Made by a program: the position numbers and the translations under genes
The notes under the pieces: generated by a model
Database searches by the model: none
What the model saw: only the letters and a program-made list of their open reading frames with translations
What the model was told of the DNA's origin: nothing
Shown here: piece after piece, positions 39,541 to 48,471 of the stretch
Layout of the letters: each line of letters opens with the position of its first letter
How positions within the stretch are numbered: the first letter of the stretch is position 1
DNA from: Candidatus Gallimonas merdae
Lineage (GTDB): Bacteria; Bacillota; Clostridia; Christensenellales; Borkfalkiaceae
DNA: 64,000 bases
Direction of reading: 5' to 3'
NCBI GenBank assembly: GCA_904419525.1
Contig: CAJFRT010000010.1
Span: 43,470 to 107,469, forward strand

Positions 39541-40259
39541 AGCTTTGCCGCCGCCTCTTGATCGGCAATGAGAATACAGTCGGGGTGAAGTTGCAGAACG
39601 GACGCGGGGACTGCTTCCGTCACCTCCCCTTTCACCATCTTACAGACGGCGTCCGCCTTGTTTGCGCCGCTCGCCAAAATGAGGATTTTCTTCGCCTGTA
39701 TGATCTGACGGATCCCCATTGTGAACGCTTTTCTCGGCACTTCGGAGATGTCGTCGAACAGGCGTGCATTGTCCTTCACCGTGCTCTCTGCAAGTTCCAC
39801 GACATGCGTGCCGCTCCCGAAGGGCGTGCCCGGCTCGTTAAACGCGATGTGCCCGTTGCTGCCCAATCCGAGAAGCTGAATGTCCCGCGGGAGCTGTTCC
39901 AAAAGCTCATCGTAGCGGGCACACTCCCTTGCCTCGTCCTCCGCCATGCCGTTTTCAATGTTGGTGTTCTCGGGGTCGATATTCAGCCCATCAAAGAGAT
40001 TTTTGCGCATGAAATACGCATAGCTCTGCTCATGCGTTTTGGGCAAGCCCTTGTACTCATCGAGGTTGACCGTGCGGACATGGGCATAGCTCGTGCCATG
40101 TTTCTCATGATCGGCGATCATGTGCGCGTACAGCCCAAGCGGCGTGGTGCCCGTCGCAAGCCCTAAAACGGCATACGGGTTTCCCTTCACCGTTTCCAGC
40201 ATCACCCGCGCCGCTTTTACAGAGAGTTCTTCGTAATCTTTTGTAATGATCAGTTTCAT
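39537..40259 (-). CDS. nagB: Glucosamine-6-phosphate deaminase
   Basis: The 240 residues match NagB in full: GLATGTTPLGLYAHM phosphate loop, NLDEYKGL with the catalytic Asp, LGLGSNGHIAFNEPG with the ring-opening His. It converts GlcN-6-P to fructose-6-P and ammonia in the cytosol. It is coupled by ATGA overlaps to its neighbours on both sides. Confidence 0.95.
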   Translation of the reverse strand: MKLIITKDYEELSVKAARVMLETVKGNPYAVLGLATGTTPLGLYAHMIADHEKHGTSYAHVRTVNLDEYKGLPKTHEQSYAYFMRKNLFDGLNIDPENTNIENGMAEDEARECARYDELLEQLPRDIQLLGLGSNGHIAFNEPGTPFGSGTHVVELAESTVKDNARLFDDISEVPRKAFTMGIRQIIQAKKILILASGANKADAVCKMVKGEVTEAVPASVLQLHPDCILIADQEAAAKL

Positions 40260-40390
40260 ATGTTCCCCTCCAGACCGAGCGCCGCCATGAATGTATCAAA
40301 CCCGCGCCGCCCGGTTTCATCCTGTTTGAATACCGCCGTGTTATCACAAATGAACGCACATGTATAGCCGAAAAATGAATGAACGGACAT
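40256..40390 (-). CDS. Possible 44-aa small protein or gene remnant between manA-like gene and nagB
   Basis: An ATG 5 nt after the stop of the isomerase gene opens MSVHSFFGYTCAFICDNTAV and closes at 40256 with a 4-nt overlap with nagB. The C-terminal half (DETGRRGFDTFMAALGLEGN) looks like genuine coding sequence. No SD is obvious. It may be a small protein kept for translational coupling, or the tail of a deleted gene. Confidence 0.35.
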   Translation of the reverse strand: MSVHSFFGYTCAFICDNTAVFKQDETGRRGFDTFMAALGLEGNI

Positions 40391-40395
40391 ACCGT

Positions 40396-41463
40396 TTATT
40401 GTTTGCTCGGAAGGCACTCGATGAGCACTGCACGTTTTTGCGCCGTTACCGTAAACTTACCTTCCGCCGCATAGGGCAGATAGAAGTAGTCCCCGCGGCG
40501 GATGGGCCTTTCATACCCCTCCCCCGTGATGACCGCCTCCCCTTCGAGACAGATGTACACGCTCGGGGCATAGTCCATCACAAAACTCCCGCCATCTTGC
40601 AGCGTGTGTCTGTTCTCGCCGAAGCAGGGCGTATCTTCATACGAGATGAGCACTTCCTTTTTATATGTTGGCGTGTCGATTTCCGTCCTCGGTACAACGC
40701 GCGCATATGCCTGTGCCGCCGCGCCGTAGATGTCGTAGTTGACGGCGTTCAGCGCGGTATCCTTTGTAAGCCCGATGTACTCTTCCTCATAGCTGATATG
40801 GTAGTTCCCGCACCAGCGCTCGGGCTGGATGGTGAAGTCGGTGGGCTCCTGCACCTCGATGATGGTGCACCCCGCGCCGATGGCGTGAATGAGCCCCGCC
40901 CTGATGAGCCACAGATCGCCCGGCTTGACATCTACGCCCTGCAACAGGCCGCCCATGATGTCCCTTTCCGTCTCGCTGCGCTCCTCGAGAGCGGCGAGCT
41001 CTTCCTTGGCGATCTTATCTTTGAACCCGAAGTACAGCTTTGCCCCGGGGCGGGCGGCAACTACCAGCCACGCCTCCGTCTTGCCGTATTCGCTGTGGAA
41101 GTACTTGCGCGAAAACTCCTTGGTTGGGTGCACCTGAAAGGGCAGGCGGATGGCGCTGTCCAGAAACTTGACGAGGCAGTCATACTTCCTGCCGCCGAGC
41201 AGTTCCTCCGGATAGTCGCGCAGCAGATCGTCGAAGAAGATATCCGTTCCCTTTACGACGGATACGCCGTCCCGCGCGCCGAAGTATTTGGGGTTGATCG
41301 CCTTTACCTTGCTTGCCACCCACTCCTCGGGGAACATGTTGTCCGTACCGTCGTCATAGCCATCGTTGAAGATCTCCCTGTACGGTTTGCCGCCCAGATA
41401 GATGCGGTACACGCGGTTACGCTCGAAAAAAAGGGGTTGTGTGACGATTGTTTCAATATCCAT
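40396..41463 (-). CDS. manA: Class I mannose-6-phosphate isomerase-like protein
   Basis: The 355-residue cupin enzyme has the zinc ligands in LPFQVHPTKEF (Gln/His), GKTEAWLVV (Glu) and GLIHAIGAGCTIIE (His). The C-terminal cupin ends YFYLPYAAEGKF. It interconverts mannose-6-P and fructose-6-P. The family also contains diverged members, so the exact substrate is inferred from neighbouring alpha-mannosidase and kinases. Confidence 0.82.
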   Translation of the reverse strand: MDIETIVTQPLFFERNRVYRIYLGGKPYREIFNDGYDDGTDNMFPEEWVASKVKAINPKYFGARDGVSVVKGTDIFFDDLLRDYPEELLGGRKYDCLVKFLDSAIRLPFQVHPTKEFSRKYFHSEYGKTEAWLVVAARPGAKLYFGFKDKIAKEELAALEERSETERDIMGGLLQGVDVKPGDLWLIRAGLIHAIGAGCTIIEVQEPTDFTIQPERWCGNYHISYEEEYIGLTKDTALNAVNYDIYGAAAQAYARVVPRTEIDTPTYKKEVLISYEDTPCFGENRHTLQDGGSFVMDYAPSVYICLEGEAVITGEGYERPIRRGDYFYLPYAAEGKFTVTAQKRAVLIECLPSKQ

Positions 41464-41474
41464 GACATTCTCCT

Positions 41475-42362
41475 TTACAGACGGACGGCACCCCTGAAGC
41501 AGACGGTGCGCGCGCCCGCCTCGTTCGCACGCATGAGCGCGTATTCGATGTTCTCCCTCGTGAGGTCTTTTCCGTCGATATGGGCAAGCAAGGAGCCGAA
41601 AAAGGCATCGCCCGCGCCCGTCGTATCCACCCGTTCGCCCGCATCGGGTGCGGGAGGCATGGCGGCGTGCATACCCTTGTAATAATAGGCGCAGCCCCTT
41701 TTGCCGAGCGTGACGACGACCAGGCTTTCCGGCTTGTTCAGCGTTGCGACCGCTTCATCCATCTCCGCGATCCCCGTAAATTCGGCAAGCTCATCCTCCG
41801 AAAATTTCAGAATGTCCGCTTCTGCCACAAACGGACGGTAAGCCTTGAGCGCGTCCTCGAAATCGGCGTAGATATCCTTGCGGAAGTTGACGTCGAAGGA
41901 GAGTTTTGCCCCGATTTTCCGCGTACGCTGCACAACTTCCTGTGCCAGAGCGCGCCCTTCTTCCTCCGAAAGCATGAGCGAGCCGAGGTGCACGATATGC
42001 AAATCGGGAAAGGCAGAAAAATCCACATGCTTCAGATCGATATGATAGTCCGCGGTATCGTGCCGGAAGAAGGAGAAGTCCCTTTCGCCGTCTGTGAGCG
42101 TCACGAACGCCAGCGTGGTGCCTCGCACCTTGTCCGTCTGAATGTCGAGGAAATCAAATTGTGCGCGGCGGGCATAGCTCTGCAGAAATTTGCCCACGGG
42201 GTCACACCCCACTCTGCCGACAAAACCCACCTTTGCCCCTGCCTGTTTTGCGTTCACCGCGCAGTTGAAAGGTGCGCCGCCGCAGTGAGCGTGCAATGCA
42301 AGTCCGTCACCCTCGGCACTTCCTGTCATGTCCGCCAATATTTCGCCGATCGACAATATCAT
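41475..42362 (-). CDS. PfkB-family carbohydrate kinase (fructokinase-like)
   Basis: The 295-residue ribokinase fold has HAHCGGAPFNCAVNAKQAGA (substrate glycines), RGTTLAFVTL, and the C-terminal signature RVDTTGAGDAFFGSLL with the catalytic Asp. It begins MILSIGEILADMTGS. Fructose or another ketose is the usual substrate of this subgroup. It is the first gene of the operon whose promoter is at 42435-42463. Confidence 0.88.
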   Translation of the reverse strand: MILSIGEILADMTGSAEGDGLALHAHCGGAPFNCAVNAKQAGAKVGFVGRVGCDPVGKFLQSYARRAQFDFLDIQTDKVRGTTLAFVTLTDGERDFSFFRHDTADYHIDLKHVDFSAFPDLHIVHLGSLMLSEEEGRALAQEVVQRTRKIGAKLSFDVNFRKDIYADFEDALKAYRPFVAEADILKFSEDELAEFTGIAEMDEAVATLNKPESLVVVTLGKRGCAYYYKGMHAAMPPAPDAGERVDTTGAGDAFFGSLLAHIDGKDLTRENIEYALMRANEAGARTVCFRGAVRL

Positions 42363-42434
42363 ACTTCAGCCTCTTTATCCATGGGCGTGCAGCGCGAAGC
42401 AGTTCCTCTCGCTTTATATCGCCATACCGCATGG

Positions 42435-42463
42435 ATAATATCACATTTTTACTTCTCTGTCAA
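42435..42463 (-). promoter_or_regulatory. Promoter of the kinase-manA-nagB-ROK-PIG-L operon
   Basis: TTGACA (42458-42463), 17 bp and TATTAT (42435-42440) on the minus strand, 72 bp before the PfkB start. No full TGAAA-N5-TTTCA operator is seen here, only a TGAAA half site at 42467. Confidence 0.75.
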
Positions 42464-42492
42464 TTTTGAAAAACTGTTTTGTTTGCCCTTCC

Positions 42493-42521
42493 AAAAAAGG
42501 GGCGGCCTTGGCATGGCCGCC
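42493..42521 (-). terminator. Terminator of the long nanE operon
   Basis: The minus strand reads GGCGGCC, a 7-nt loop, GGCCGCC and CCTTTTTT, five bases after the stop of the FAD enzyme. Confidence 0.85.
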
Positions 42522-42525
42522 GTAT

Positions 42526-44079
42526 TTACGATTCAGCGGAACGCTCGGGATCCCAATGAAGTTGTATTCCGTTTTCCCGGAGATGATCCTGAAATTTTTT
42601 CAGGGCGCGGCTGTCTTCCCGTATCTCGCGCGGAGAAATTTTTTCCTTCAGGGAATATGCCGACAACAGCCCGCTCACCTCCCCGATATTCCATTCAACG
42701 GGGTGCAGCCGATAGCAGCCGTTCGTCAGTTGCGTTGTACCGATGTTTTTGCAGGAAGGGAGTAAATTCTGCATACGAATCGGCAAAAATGCGCCCAACG
42801 GAATGGTGAAGCGCAGAGTCGGCTGATAGAAAAACCGATGCGATACCGTTGTGATGTGCACATCGATGGGATAACTTCCCACACCGACGCTGTCATAAAA
42901 ATCAGGGTTTCCGCCCTCCGTTACGTCCTGTTCACGGATCGTAAACAAACTGCGGATCCGTCTCGATTCACGGATATAAGGCGCCATCGCAAGCCCGTCC
43001 CGCGTGCCGAGCTCATGCATGTTGAGCGCAAGGCTGCGATACCCTCTTCCGCCGTCCGGGCGCTCCGCCTCCGTCTGCAGCCAATACAACAGACTGAGCG
43101 TGAGCTGCCGCGCCATATACGCATGTTCCGCGCAATTTCTCCTCCCCAGCAGATTGCCGAGAAAATAGTCGTTCTGCGGCCAGTTGAGCACTGTCACATC
43201 ATAGGGCACGCCCCGCGTGAAGTGCGCTGCCCGCACGATCCTGCGATAGGAAAACAACCCGAACAACGCATTGCCATTTTCATCGCGCTCCCCGTTGTAA
43301 AATCCGAAACGCTTCGCCCTGCCCGTAGAAGAATCAGGTCCATACATACTCAACACCGGATACTCATCATAGGGCATTTTCAGTTTCCGGAAAAAATCAT
43401 ATTCGGCAGGGCGATCGATGGTATAGTCTCCCTTCAGGCGGTCCTCCACCGCCGCCGCCCAGGTAGAGGGCTGCAGATCGGCGCTGTCCGCCTGCGCAAA
43501 AGCGTGCCGCTCCCTAGTCCGGAGCGCGCTCTCCGCCCCCACCGTAAACTCACATCCGCTTTGTGCGATCAGTTCGCCTGTATCGGTGCCATCGAGAAAA
43601 TACCCGGCTTGCACTTCTTCTTCCACCGTTCCCGTTATCCGCACGGAAACGATGCGGTCACCGCTCACATTGACGGAAGCAAGCTTACAGCGGCAATGCA
43701 CCTCCAGCTTTCCGTTTTCCAGATAGGGCGCCAGCATCTCATAAAGCAGTTTCAGTGCAAGACGGGGCGGATGGGAAAGTCTGCTGACCGACGAGCCCGC
43801 AGGGCAGAAGATCTGTTTTGTCTTAAGTTCTTCGGTCACATCGGGATGATTGCGATAAACTTCGCGCACCCGATCGCGGTAGGCACGGTAGCTTGCCGTA
43901 CAACCCGTCTGCTCGATCCAGCGATGCTCATCGGGCGGAACAGCCTGCGATGTGAGCTGCCCGCCGATCCAATCCGTTTCTTCAAACAATACAACAGAGC
44001 AGCCGCTCTTGGCAGCCGCCCACGCAGCTAGTACGCCGCCAAGGCTTCCGCCGATCACGGCTATATCCTTTCTGATCAT
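42526..44079 (-). CDS. FAD-dependent oxidoreductase (FAD_oxidored family)
   Basis: This 517-residue cytosolic protein starts with the dinucleotide site IAVIGGSLGGVLAAWAAAKS and has EETDWIGGQLTSQ and GYFLDGTDTGELI, as in the pfam12831 group found in glycan loci. The C-terminal part (GTTQLTNGCYRLHPVEWNIG) is also typical. Substrates in this family are mostly unknown; a sugar oxidation is possible. It overlaps the ROK gene by 4 nt and ends the operon. Confidence 0.8.
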   Translation of the reverse strand: MIRKDIAVIGGSLGGVLAAWAAAKSGCSVVLFEETDWIGGQLTSQAVPPDEHRWIEQTGCTASYRAYRDRVREVYRNHPDVTEELKTKQIFCPAGSSVSRLSHPPRLALKLLYEMLAPYLENGKLEVHCRCKLASVNVSGDRIVSVRITGTVEEEVQAGYFLDGTDTGELIAQSGCEFTVGAESALRTRERHAFAQADSADLQPSTWAAAVEDRLKGDYTIDRPAEYDFFRKLKMPYDEYPVLSMYGPDSSTGRAKRFGFYNGERDENGNALFGLFSYRRIVRAAHFTRGVPYDVTVLNWPQNDYFLGNLLGRRNCAEHAYMARQLTLSLLYWLQTEAERPDGGRGYRSLALNMHELGTRDGLAMAPYIRESRRIRSLFTIREQDVTEGGNPDFYDSVGVGSYPIDVHITTVSHRFFYQPTLRFTIPLGAFLPIRMQNLLPSCKNIGTTQLTNGCYRLHPVEWNIGEVSGLLSAYSLKEKISPREIREDSRALKKFQDHLRENGIQLHWDPERSAES

Positions 44080-44930
44080 AATTTACCCTCCGCAAACCGA
44101 TATGCTCCGAACAAACCGGCGCGGTTCCCCAGTTCCGCAAAGACGGTTCGGAATGAAAGTTCCGAAAGCATGGAAGGAAGCATCCGCGCGATCCCCTCCG
44201 CAACGCCTCCGCCCAGAATACATACGTCAAAAGGGCATCTTTGCGCAATGATGCGCAAAGCCCTTTCAAGCAGACAGATAAAGTCCGCGACCATCGCGCG
44301 CGCCGCCCGATCTCCGTGCCTTGCCTGCAGAAGATAGCCCTCCGGTTGCAGTCCGCGCTCGCGCGCCATACGGTTGAGCGCCCGTCCGGAGAGATACTGT
44401 TCGACACACCCCCTTCTCCCGCAGTTACAGAGTTTGCCGTCCGCCTCCAGGCAATAGTGTCCGAAACGCGCATGATCGTTGGCGGGGCTGCCCGCCAACG
44501 ATCCGTCTTTCCAATAGGCTCCGCCCACGCCCGACCCGAGCGTGAGCATGACTACGCGCCTGTCCTTCATATTTTTTCCCACCCCGTCGCACATCTCGCC
44601 AAGCAGTGCGGCACAGGCATCGTTGATCGCCGTACAGTGCAGCCCGAACGTCTCTGAAGCATATGCGGCGAAGTCAAAGCCCGTAAACCCCTCAAGGTTG
44701 GGCGTTGCATAGGTGCAGACGCCGCGCGCCTCGTCGATATCTCCCGCAGAGGCGATGGCGATGGCGTCCGTTCCGGGCACGAGCAGCCCTTCGATCGCCC
44801 GTGTGAGCGAGGCGACGACCGCCTGATGAGAGCCGTGTCCTGTGGGCGTGCACGTTTCCGCTACGATCGCACCGTTCACCATCCGTGCGCCCTTGATATT
44901 GGTCGCCCCCAGATCGATACAAACTTTCAT
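44076..44930 (-). CDS. ROK-family sugar kinase, second copy
   Basis: The frame is open to 45131, but that part overlaps the permease. ATG at 44930 (MKVCIDLGATNIKGARM) gives 284 residues. The ROK zinc motif is CNCGRRGCVEQYLSG with His in FGHYCLEADG. It shares little beyond motifs with the ROK protein at 38593, so the two probably use different sugars. It begins 2 nt after the permease gene. Confidence 0.87.
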   Translation of the reverse strand: MKVCIDLGATNIKGARMVNGAIVAETCTPTGHGSHQAVVASLTRAIEGLLVPGTDAIAIASAGDIDEARGVCTYATPNLEGFTGFDFAAYASETFGLHCTAINDACAALLGEMCDGVGKNMKDRRVVMLTLGSGVGGAYWKDGSLAGSPANDHARFGHYCLEADGKLCNCGRRGCVEQYLSGRALNRMARERGLQPEGYLLQARHGDRAARAMVADFICLLERALRIIAQRCPFDVCILGGGVAEGIARMLPSMLSELSFRTVFAELGNRAGLFGAYRFAEGKL

Positions 44931-44932
44931 GA

Positions 44933-45820
44933 TCACCCCTTGACGCTGCCCACCGTAACGCCTTTTACAAAATATTTTGCAACAAAGGGATATACCGCAA
45001 GAACGGGAATGATGCTTACGATGATCATCGCCGCTTCGATATATGTTTTCTGCAGCAAAAGCGTCTGATCGCCGAGCACGTCGGGCATGGTATTGATATA
45101 ATTGAGGATATACATGGCAAGCGGCCACCACTGCGATGCATTCGGAAGATAGATAAGCGCAGAAAAGTAGTTGTTCCAGTACGTCACCGCCGTGAACAGC
45201 GCAACGCTCGCAACGGAAGGGACCGCAATGGGGAGAAGGATGTACACCATCGCCTGCAGGTTGCCTGCGCCGTCAATGACAGCCGACTCCTCGATCTCTT
45301 TCGGAACGCCCTCCAGGTAACTCTTGAGCAGGATCATGTTATAGACCTGCACAAGGGAAGGAAGCACGAGAGCGAAGGGCGTGTTAAGAATACCCAGCAT
45401 GCGCACCACAAAGAAATTCGGAACGATGCCGCCCGAAAAGAGCATGACGATAATGAAAAACACCATCAGTCCCTTACGGAAGGGAAGATCGGGCTTGCTG
45501 AGCGCATAAGCTGCCGCAAACATGATGGCGACCGAAAGCACGGTACCGCCCACCGTAACGCCCACCGACACAAAGAACGCGCGGAAATAGGGCCACGTCG
45601 TAAAAACATATTCATAGTTGAACCAGGTGAAATCCACGGGCCATATTCCCACCGTTTCGCCGTATGTGGAGAGCGACTTCGCCAGAACATTGAAAAACGG
45701 AAGAATGCAGATGAGGATGATGAGCGCCAGCAAAACATAGTTTACGGCGTGAAACGCCCTGCTGTCCCTTATCTTGTTGCGCCGCGTTTCCTTCAGTTGT
45801 TTTCCTTTCAAATGTTCCAC
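44933..45820 (-). CDS. Carbohydrate ABC transporter permease (LplC/YtcP-like)
   Basis: The 295 residues have six hydrophobic helices and the cytoplasmic EAA loop (KSYLEGVPKEIEESAVIDGA) that contacts the ATPase. It is the second permease of the importer. No ATPase gene is nearby, so a shared MsmX-type ATPase elsewhere is likely. Confidence 0.9.
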   Translation of the reverse strand: MEHLKGKQLKETRRNKIRDSRAFHAVNYVLLALIILICILPFFNVLAKSLSTYGETVGIWPVDFTWFNYEYVFTTWPYFRAFFVSVGVTVGGTVLSVAIMFAAAYALSKPDLPFRKGLMVFFIIVMLFSGGIVPNFFVVRMLGILNTPFALVLPSLVQVYNMILLKSYLEGVPKEIEESAVIDGAGNLQAMVYILLPIAVPSVASVALFTAVTYWNNYFSALIYLPNASQWWPLAMYILNYINTMPDVLGDQTLLLQKTYIEAAMIIVSIIPVLAVYPFVAKYFVKGVTVGSVKG

Positions 45821-45821
45821 T

Positions 45822-46850
45822 TCAGAAAATCCCCGTGTGCGTCGTTTTTTTGGAGATCCAGTTGGTAAACAGGATCAGGATAAGCGAAATGATACCGTTG
45901 AACAACCCCACCGCAGTCGAAAGTCCGTACTGTCCCGCATTTTCGCCCAGGCTGATGCGATAGACATACGTCCCGATGATCTCGCCTGAATTGCGCGTGA
46001 CCGAAGATATCATCGCATACACCTGGTCAAATCCCGCATCCATCAGATACCCCACACGGATGATAAGCATGATTATAATGGTGGGAAGAATGCCGGGAAG
46101 CGTGATGCTCCAGATCTGACGGAATTTTCCGGCGCCGTCCAGCTTTGCCGCCTCATACAAATTGGGATCGATCGCCATGATCGCAGAGACGTAGACGATG
46201 GAGCTGTAACCGATCTCCTTCCAACCGGACAGGAATACCACAAGTCCGCGGAATAATGAATCTGTGCCGAACCAATAGGTCGGCGAATTGGCGTCCATCA
46301 ATCCCATGGAAACAAGCACCTGATTGACGGGACCGTCGATCGCCAGCACGCTCTTGAAAATGCCCACGATGACCACCCACGACAGGAAATGCGGAAGGAA
46401 CACCGCCATCTGCGTAAGTTTGGAAAACCATTTGCTGGAGACTTCCGTGATCATGACGGCAAGCACCACGGGCAGCGGAAACAGGATTACGATCTTCAAA
46501 ACGCTGATGATAAGCGTATTTCCGATATATTTCAGGATCTCCGGATCGCTGAAGATCTTCTGGAAATGCTCCACCGTCCATGTAGCGTTCATGAACGCTT
46601 CCAACGGATTGCTGTAGCGGATAAAGTTGATATTGTCCTTGAACGCGATGAGAACGCCGACCATGGGCAAGTAGTTGAAAATAAGCGCCAGGACAACGGC
46701 GGGAAGGACAAAGAGCAACAGCGTCTTTCTCCTCTTCCACTTCCGCGAAAAATCTTTCATCCATCCGGATGACCGGCTTTCGGCGCGGACCTCTCCTGCC
46801 TGTGCGCCGGATTGCAGCGCTTCCTGTTCTTTGACCGGAGTACGCTCCAT
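45822..46850 (-). CDS. Carbohydrate ABC transporter permease (LplB-like)
   Basis: The 342-residue protein starts with a hydrophilic stretch of about 35 residues, then six membrane helices (first LLLFVLPAVVLALIFNYLP). The EAA loop is AIMAIDPNLYEAAKLDGAGK. It pairs with the permease one base downstream. Its spacing from the solute-binding protein gene is 40 nt. Confidence 0.9.
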   Translation of the reverse strand: MERTPVKEQEALQSGAQAGEVRAESRSSGWMKDFSRKWKRRKTLLLFVLPAVVLALIFNYLPMVGVLIAFKDNINFIRYSNPLEAFMNATWTVEHFQKIFSDPEILKYIGNTLIISVLKIVILFPLPVVLAVMITEVSSKWFSKLTQMAVFLPHFLSWVVIVGIFKSVLAIDGPVNQVLVSMGLMDANSPTYWFGTDSLFRGLVVFLSGWKEIGYSSIVYVSAIMAIDPNLYEAAKLDGAGKFRQIWSITLPGILPTIIIMLIIRVGYLMDAGFDQVYAMISSVTRNSGEIIGTYVYRISLGENAGQYGLSTAVGLFNGIISLILILFTNWISKKTTHTGIF

Positions 46851-46890
46851 ATTTATCTCCTTGAAAAAGGTCTTTGTTCAAAAAACGTTA

Positions 46891-48444
46891 CTACGCGTAG
46901 TACCAAGCGTTGATCTCTTCGGTAGACGCCGCCCCGCCGTCGCTGCTCCATGTGCTGAGGTATTGGGCAAGATTGGAACTGCCGCCGTCCTGGATCATCA
47001 TCACAAAGAACTGATCCTGCGCATACAGTTCGATAATCGAACGATAACTTGCATACTCTTCCAAAGGCGGCGCCCAGTCGAGCACGTTATACACGCCGAC
47101 CTCATCCGCGTCCTCCATCATCAGACTCCACGCACGGTAGAGCTCCGCCTGCTTGCGCACGCGCGCCAGCCAGTATTGCGTATACACAAGTTCGTTGCTG
47201 CCCGTCAGATAGTAGCTGGCGGTATCTTTTTCACTGAAATTTTCGGAGAGCGGGATATAGCCTTCCGTAGCATTGTACGTCCAGTGATATCCCTCCTCGC
47301 CGATGACGATATCGCGGAAATTGTGCTCTTCCTCGGTATCCGTGAGCTTTTCATTGATCCAGTCGATCACATACCCTGCGTTCTCCGCCATATAGAAGGG
47401 AATACAGGTCACATACGAACATCCGCCCAGACGATTGGCGTGTTCTTCCCCGTCCTCGTTTTCCAGCGCACGCAGATAGCCGAGCAGATTTTCCTGCGTG
47501 GTGTTGGCATCCGCGCCCGAAACAAGTCCGTTTACGATGGAAGAAACGCTCCAGATGCTGGTAGAAATGCATGCGGCACGGTCATTGGTAAACTTGGAGA
47601 TCGCCGTAGCGGAATCGTTTGTGGCGACTTCCGTATCGATGAGCCCGTCCGCATAGAGGTCCGCCATATAGTCCACATAATCCGCATAGTTGGGGGAATC
47701 CATGTAGTAGAGGACCTTTGTCTGCCCGTCGACGGTATATTCCTGCCATTCGGCGTAAATGCCGAACCCGGCCGCGATCGCCCAGACGATGGGCGTATAC
47801 ATGTCAAAAGTCAACGGCGCGTTGACGGTATCGCCGTCATCGACCATCTTTTGTTTGAGCGCCTCGAGCACGGTGCGAAATTCTTCCAGAGTGGTAGGGA
47901 TATTGAGGTTCAGCTCATCCAGCCAGTCCTGACGGAACACAATGGGATACTGAATATTGTCACTGGACGAACGCTCGGGAATCCCGTAAATTTTTCCGTC
48001 CACCGTGACGGTCGCCCACGATTCTTCGGAAATGACCTCCTGAAGGACATCGCCGAACTTTTCGATGGCGGGCGTCAGATCGAGCAGAACGTCCTGTGCG
48101 ATAAGGTCGGCAAATTGCGCGCTCGTCAGCTTCATGGCGTTGTAGGGCTCACGGTCGATGAGCTGCAGATTGAGCGTAGTGGACGCATTGGTCGCGGGCA
48201 GCTGCGAATACTCCACATGATACCCTGTGACGTCTTCGACCACCTGCGCGTTCGGGTCCTCGTTGATATATGTATCATCGTACCCCGAATTGGGCATCAG
48301 CACGCTGAGCGTAGGCTTCTGCGTCAGATCGATATCGAGATTGATATCCGTCTGCGTTTCTCCGCCCGTACAGGCGGAAAACGACGCCATGACGAGAGTT
48401 GCAAGCAGCAGCGCTGCAGTTGTTTTACATACGAGCTTTTTCAC
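46891..48444 (-). CDS. Extracellular solute-binding lipoprotein
   Basis: The 517 residues start with a lipoprotein signal (MKKLVCKTTAALLLATLVMA, then FSAC as lipobox). The mature protein opens with a Thr/Asp-rich linker and TQKPTLSVLMPNSGYDD. Size and order fit the LplA-type binding proteins for complex oligosaccharides. The ligand is not deducible from sequence; amino-sugar or mannose oligosaccharides are inferred from the operon. Confidence 0.9.
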   Translation of the reverse strand: MKKLVCKTTAALLLATLVMASFSACTGGETQTDINLDIDLTQKPTLSVLMPNSGYDDTYINEDPNAQVVEDVTGYHVEYSQLPATNASTTLNLQLIDREPYNAMKLTSAQFADLIAQDVLLDLTPAIEKFGDVLQEVISEESWATVTVDGKIYGIPERSSSDNIQYPIVFRQDWLDELNLNIPTTLEEFRTVLEALKQKMVDDGDTVNAPLTFDMYTPIVWAIAAGFGIYAEWQEYTVDGQTKVLYYMDSPNYADYVDYMADLYADGLIDTEVATNDSATAISKFTNDRAACISTSIWSVSSIVNGLVSGADANTTQENLLGYLRALENEDGEEHANRLGGCSYVTCIPFYMAENAGYVIDWINEKLTDTEEEHNFRDIVIGEEGYHWTYNATEGYIPLSENFSEKDTASYYLTGSNELVYTQYWLARVRKQAELYRAWSLMMEDADEVGVYNVLDWAPPLEEYASYRSIIELYAQDQFFVMMIQDGGSSNLAQYLSTWSSDGGAASTEEINAWYYA

Positions 48445-48471
48445 GTTATGCCTCCTTGTTCCTTTTGATCG

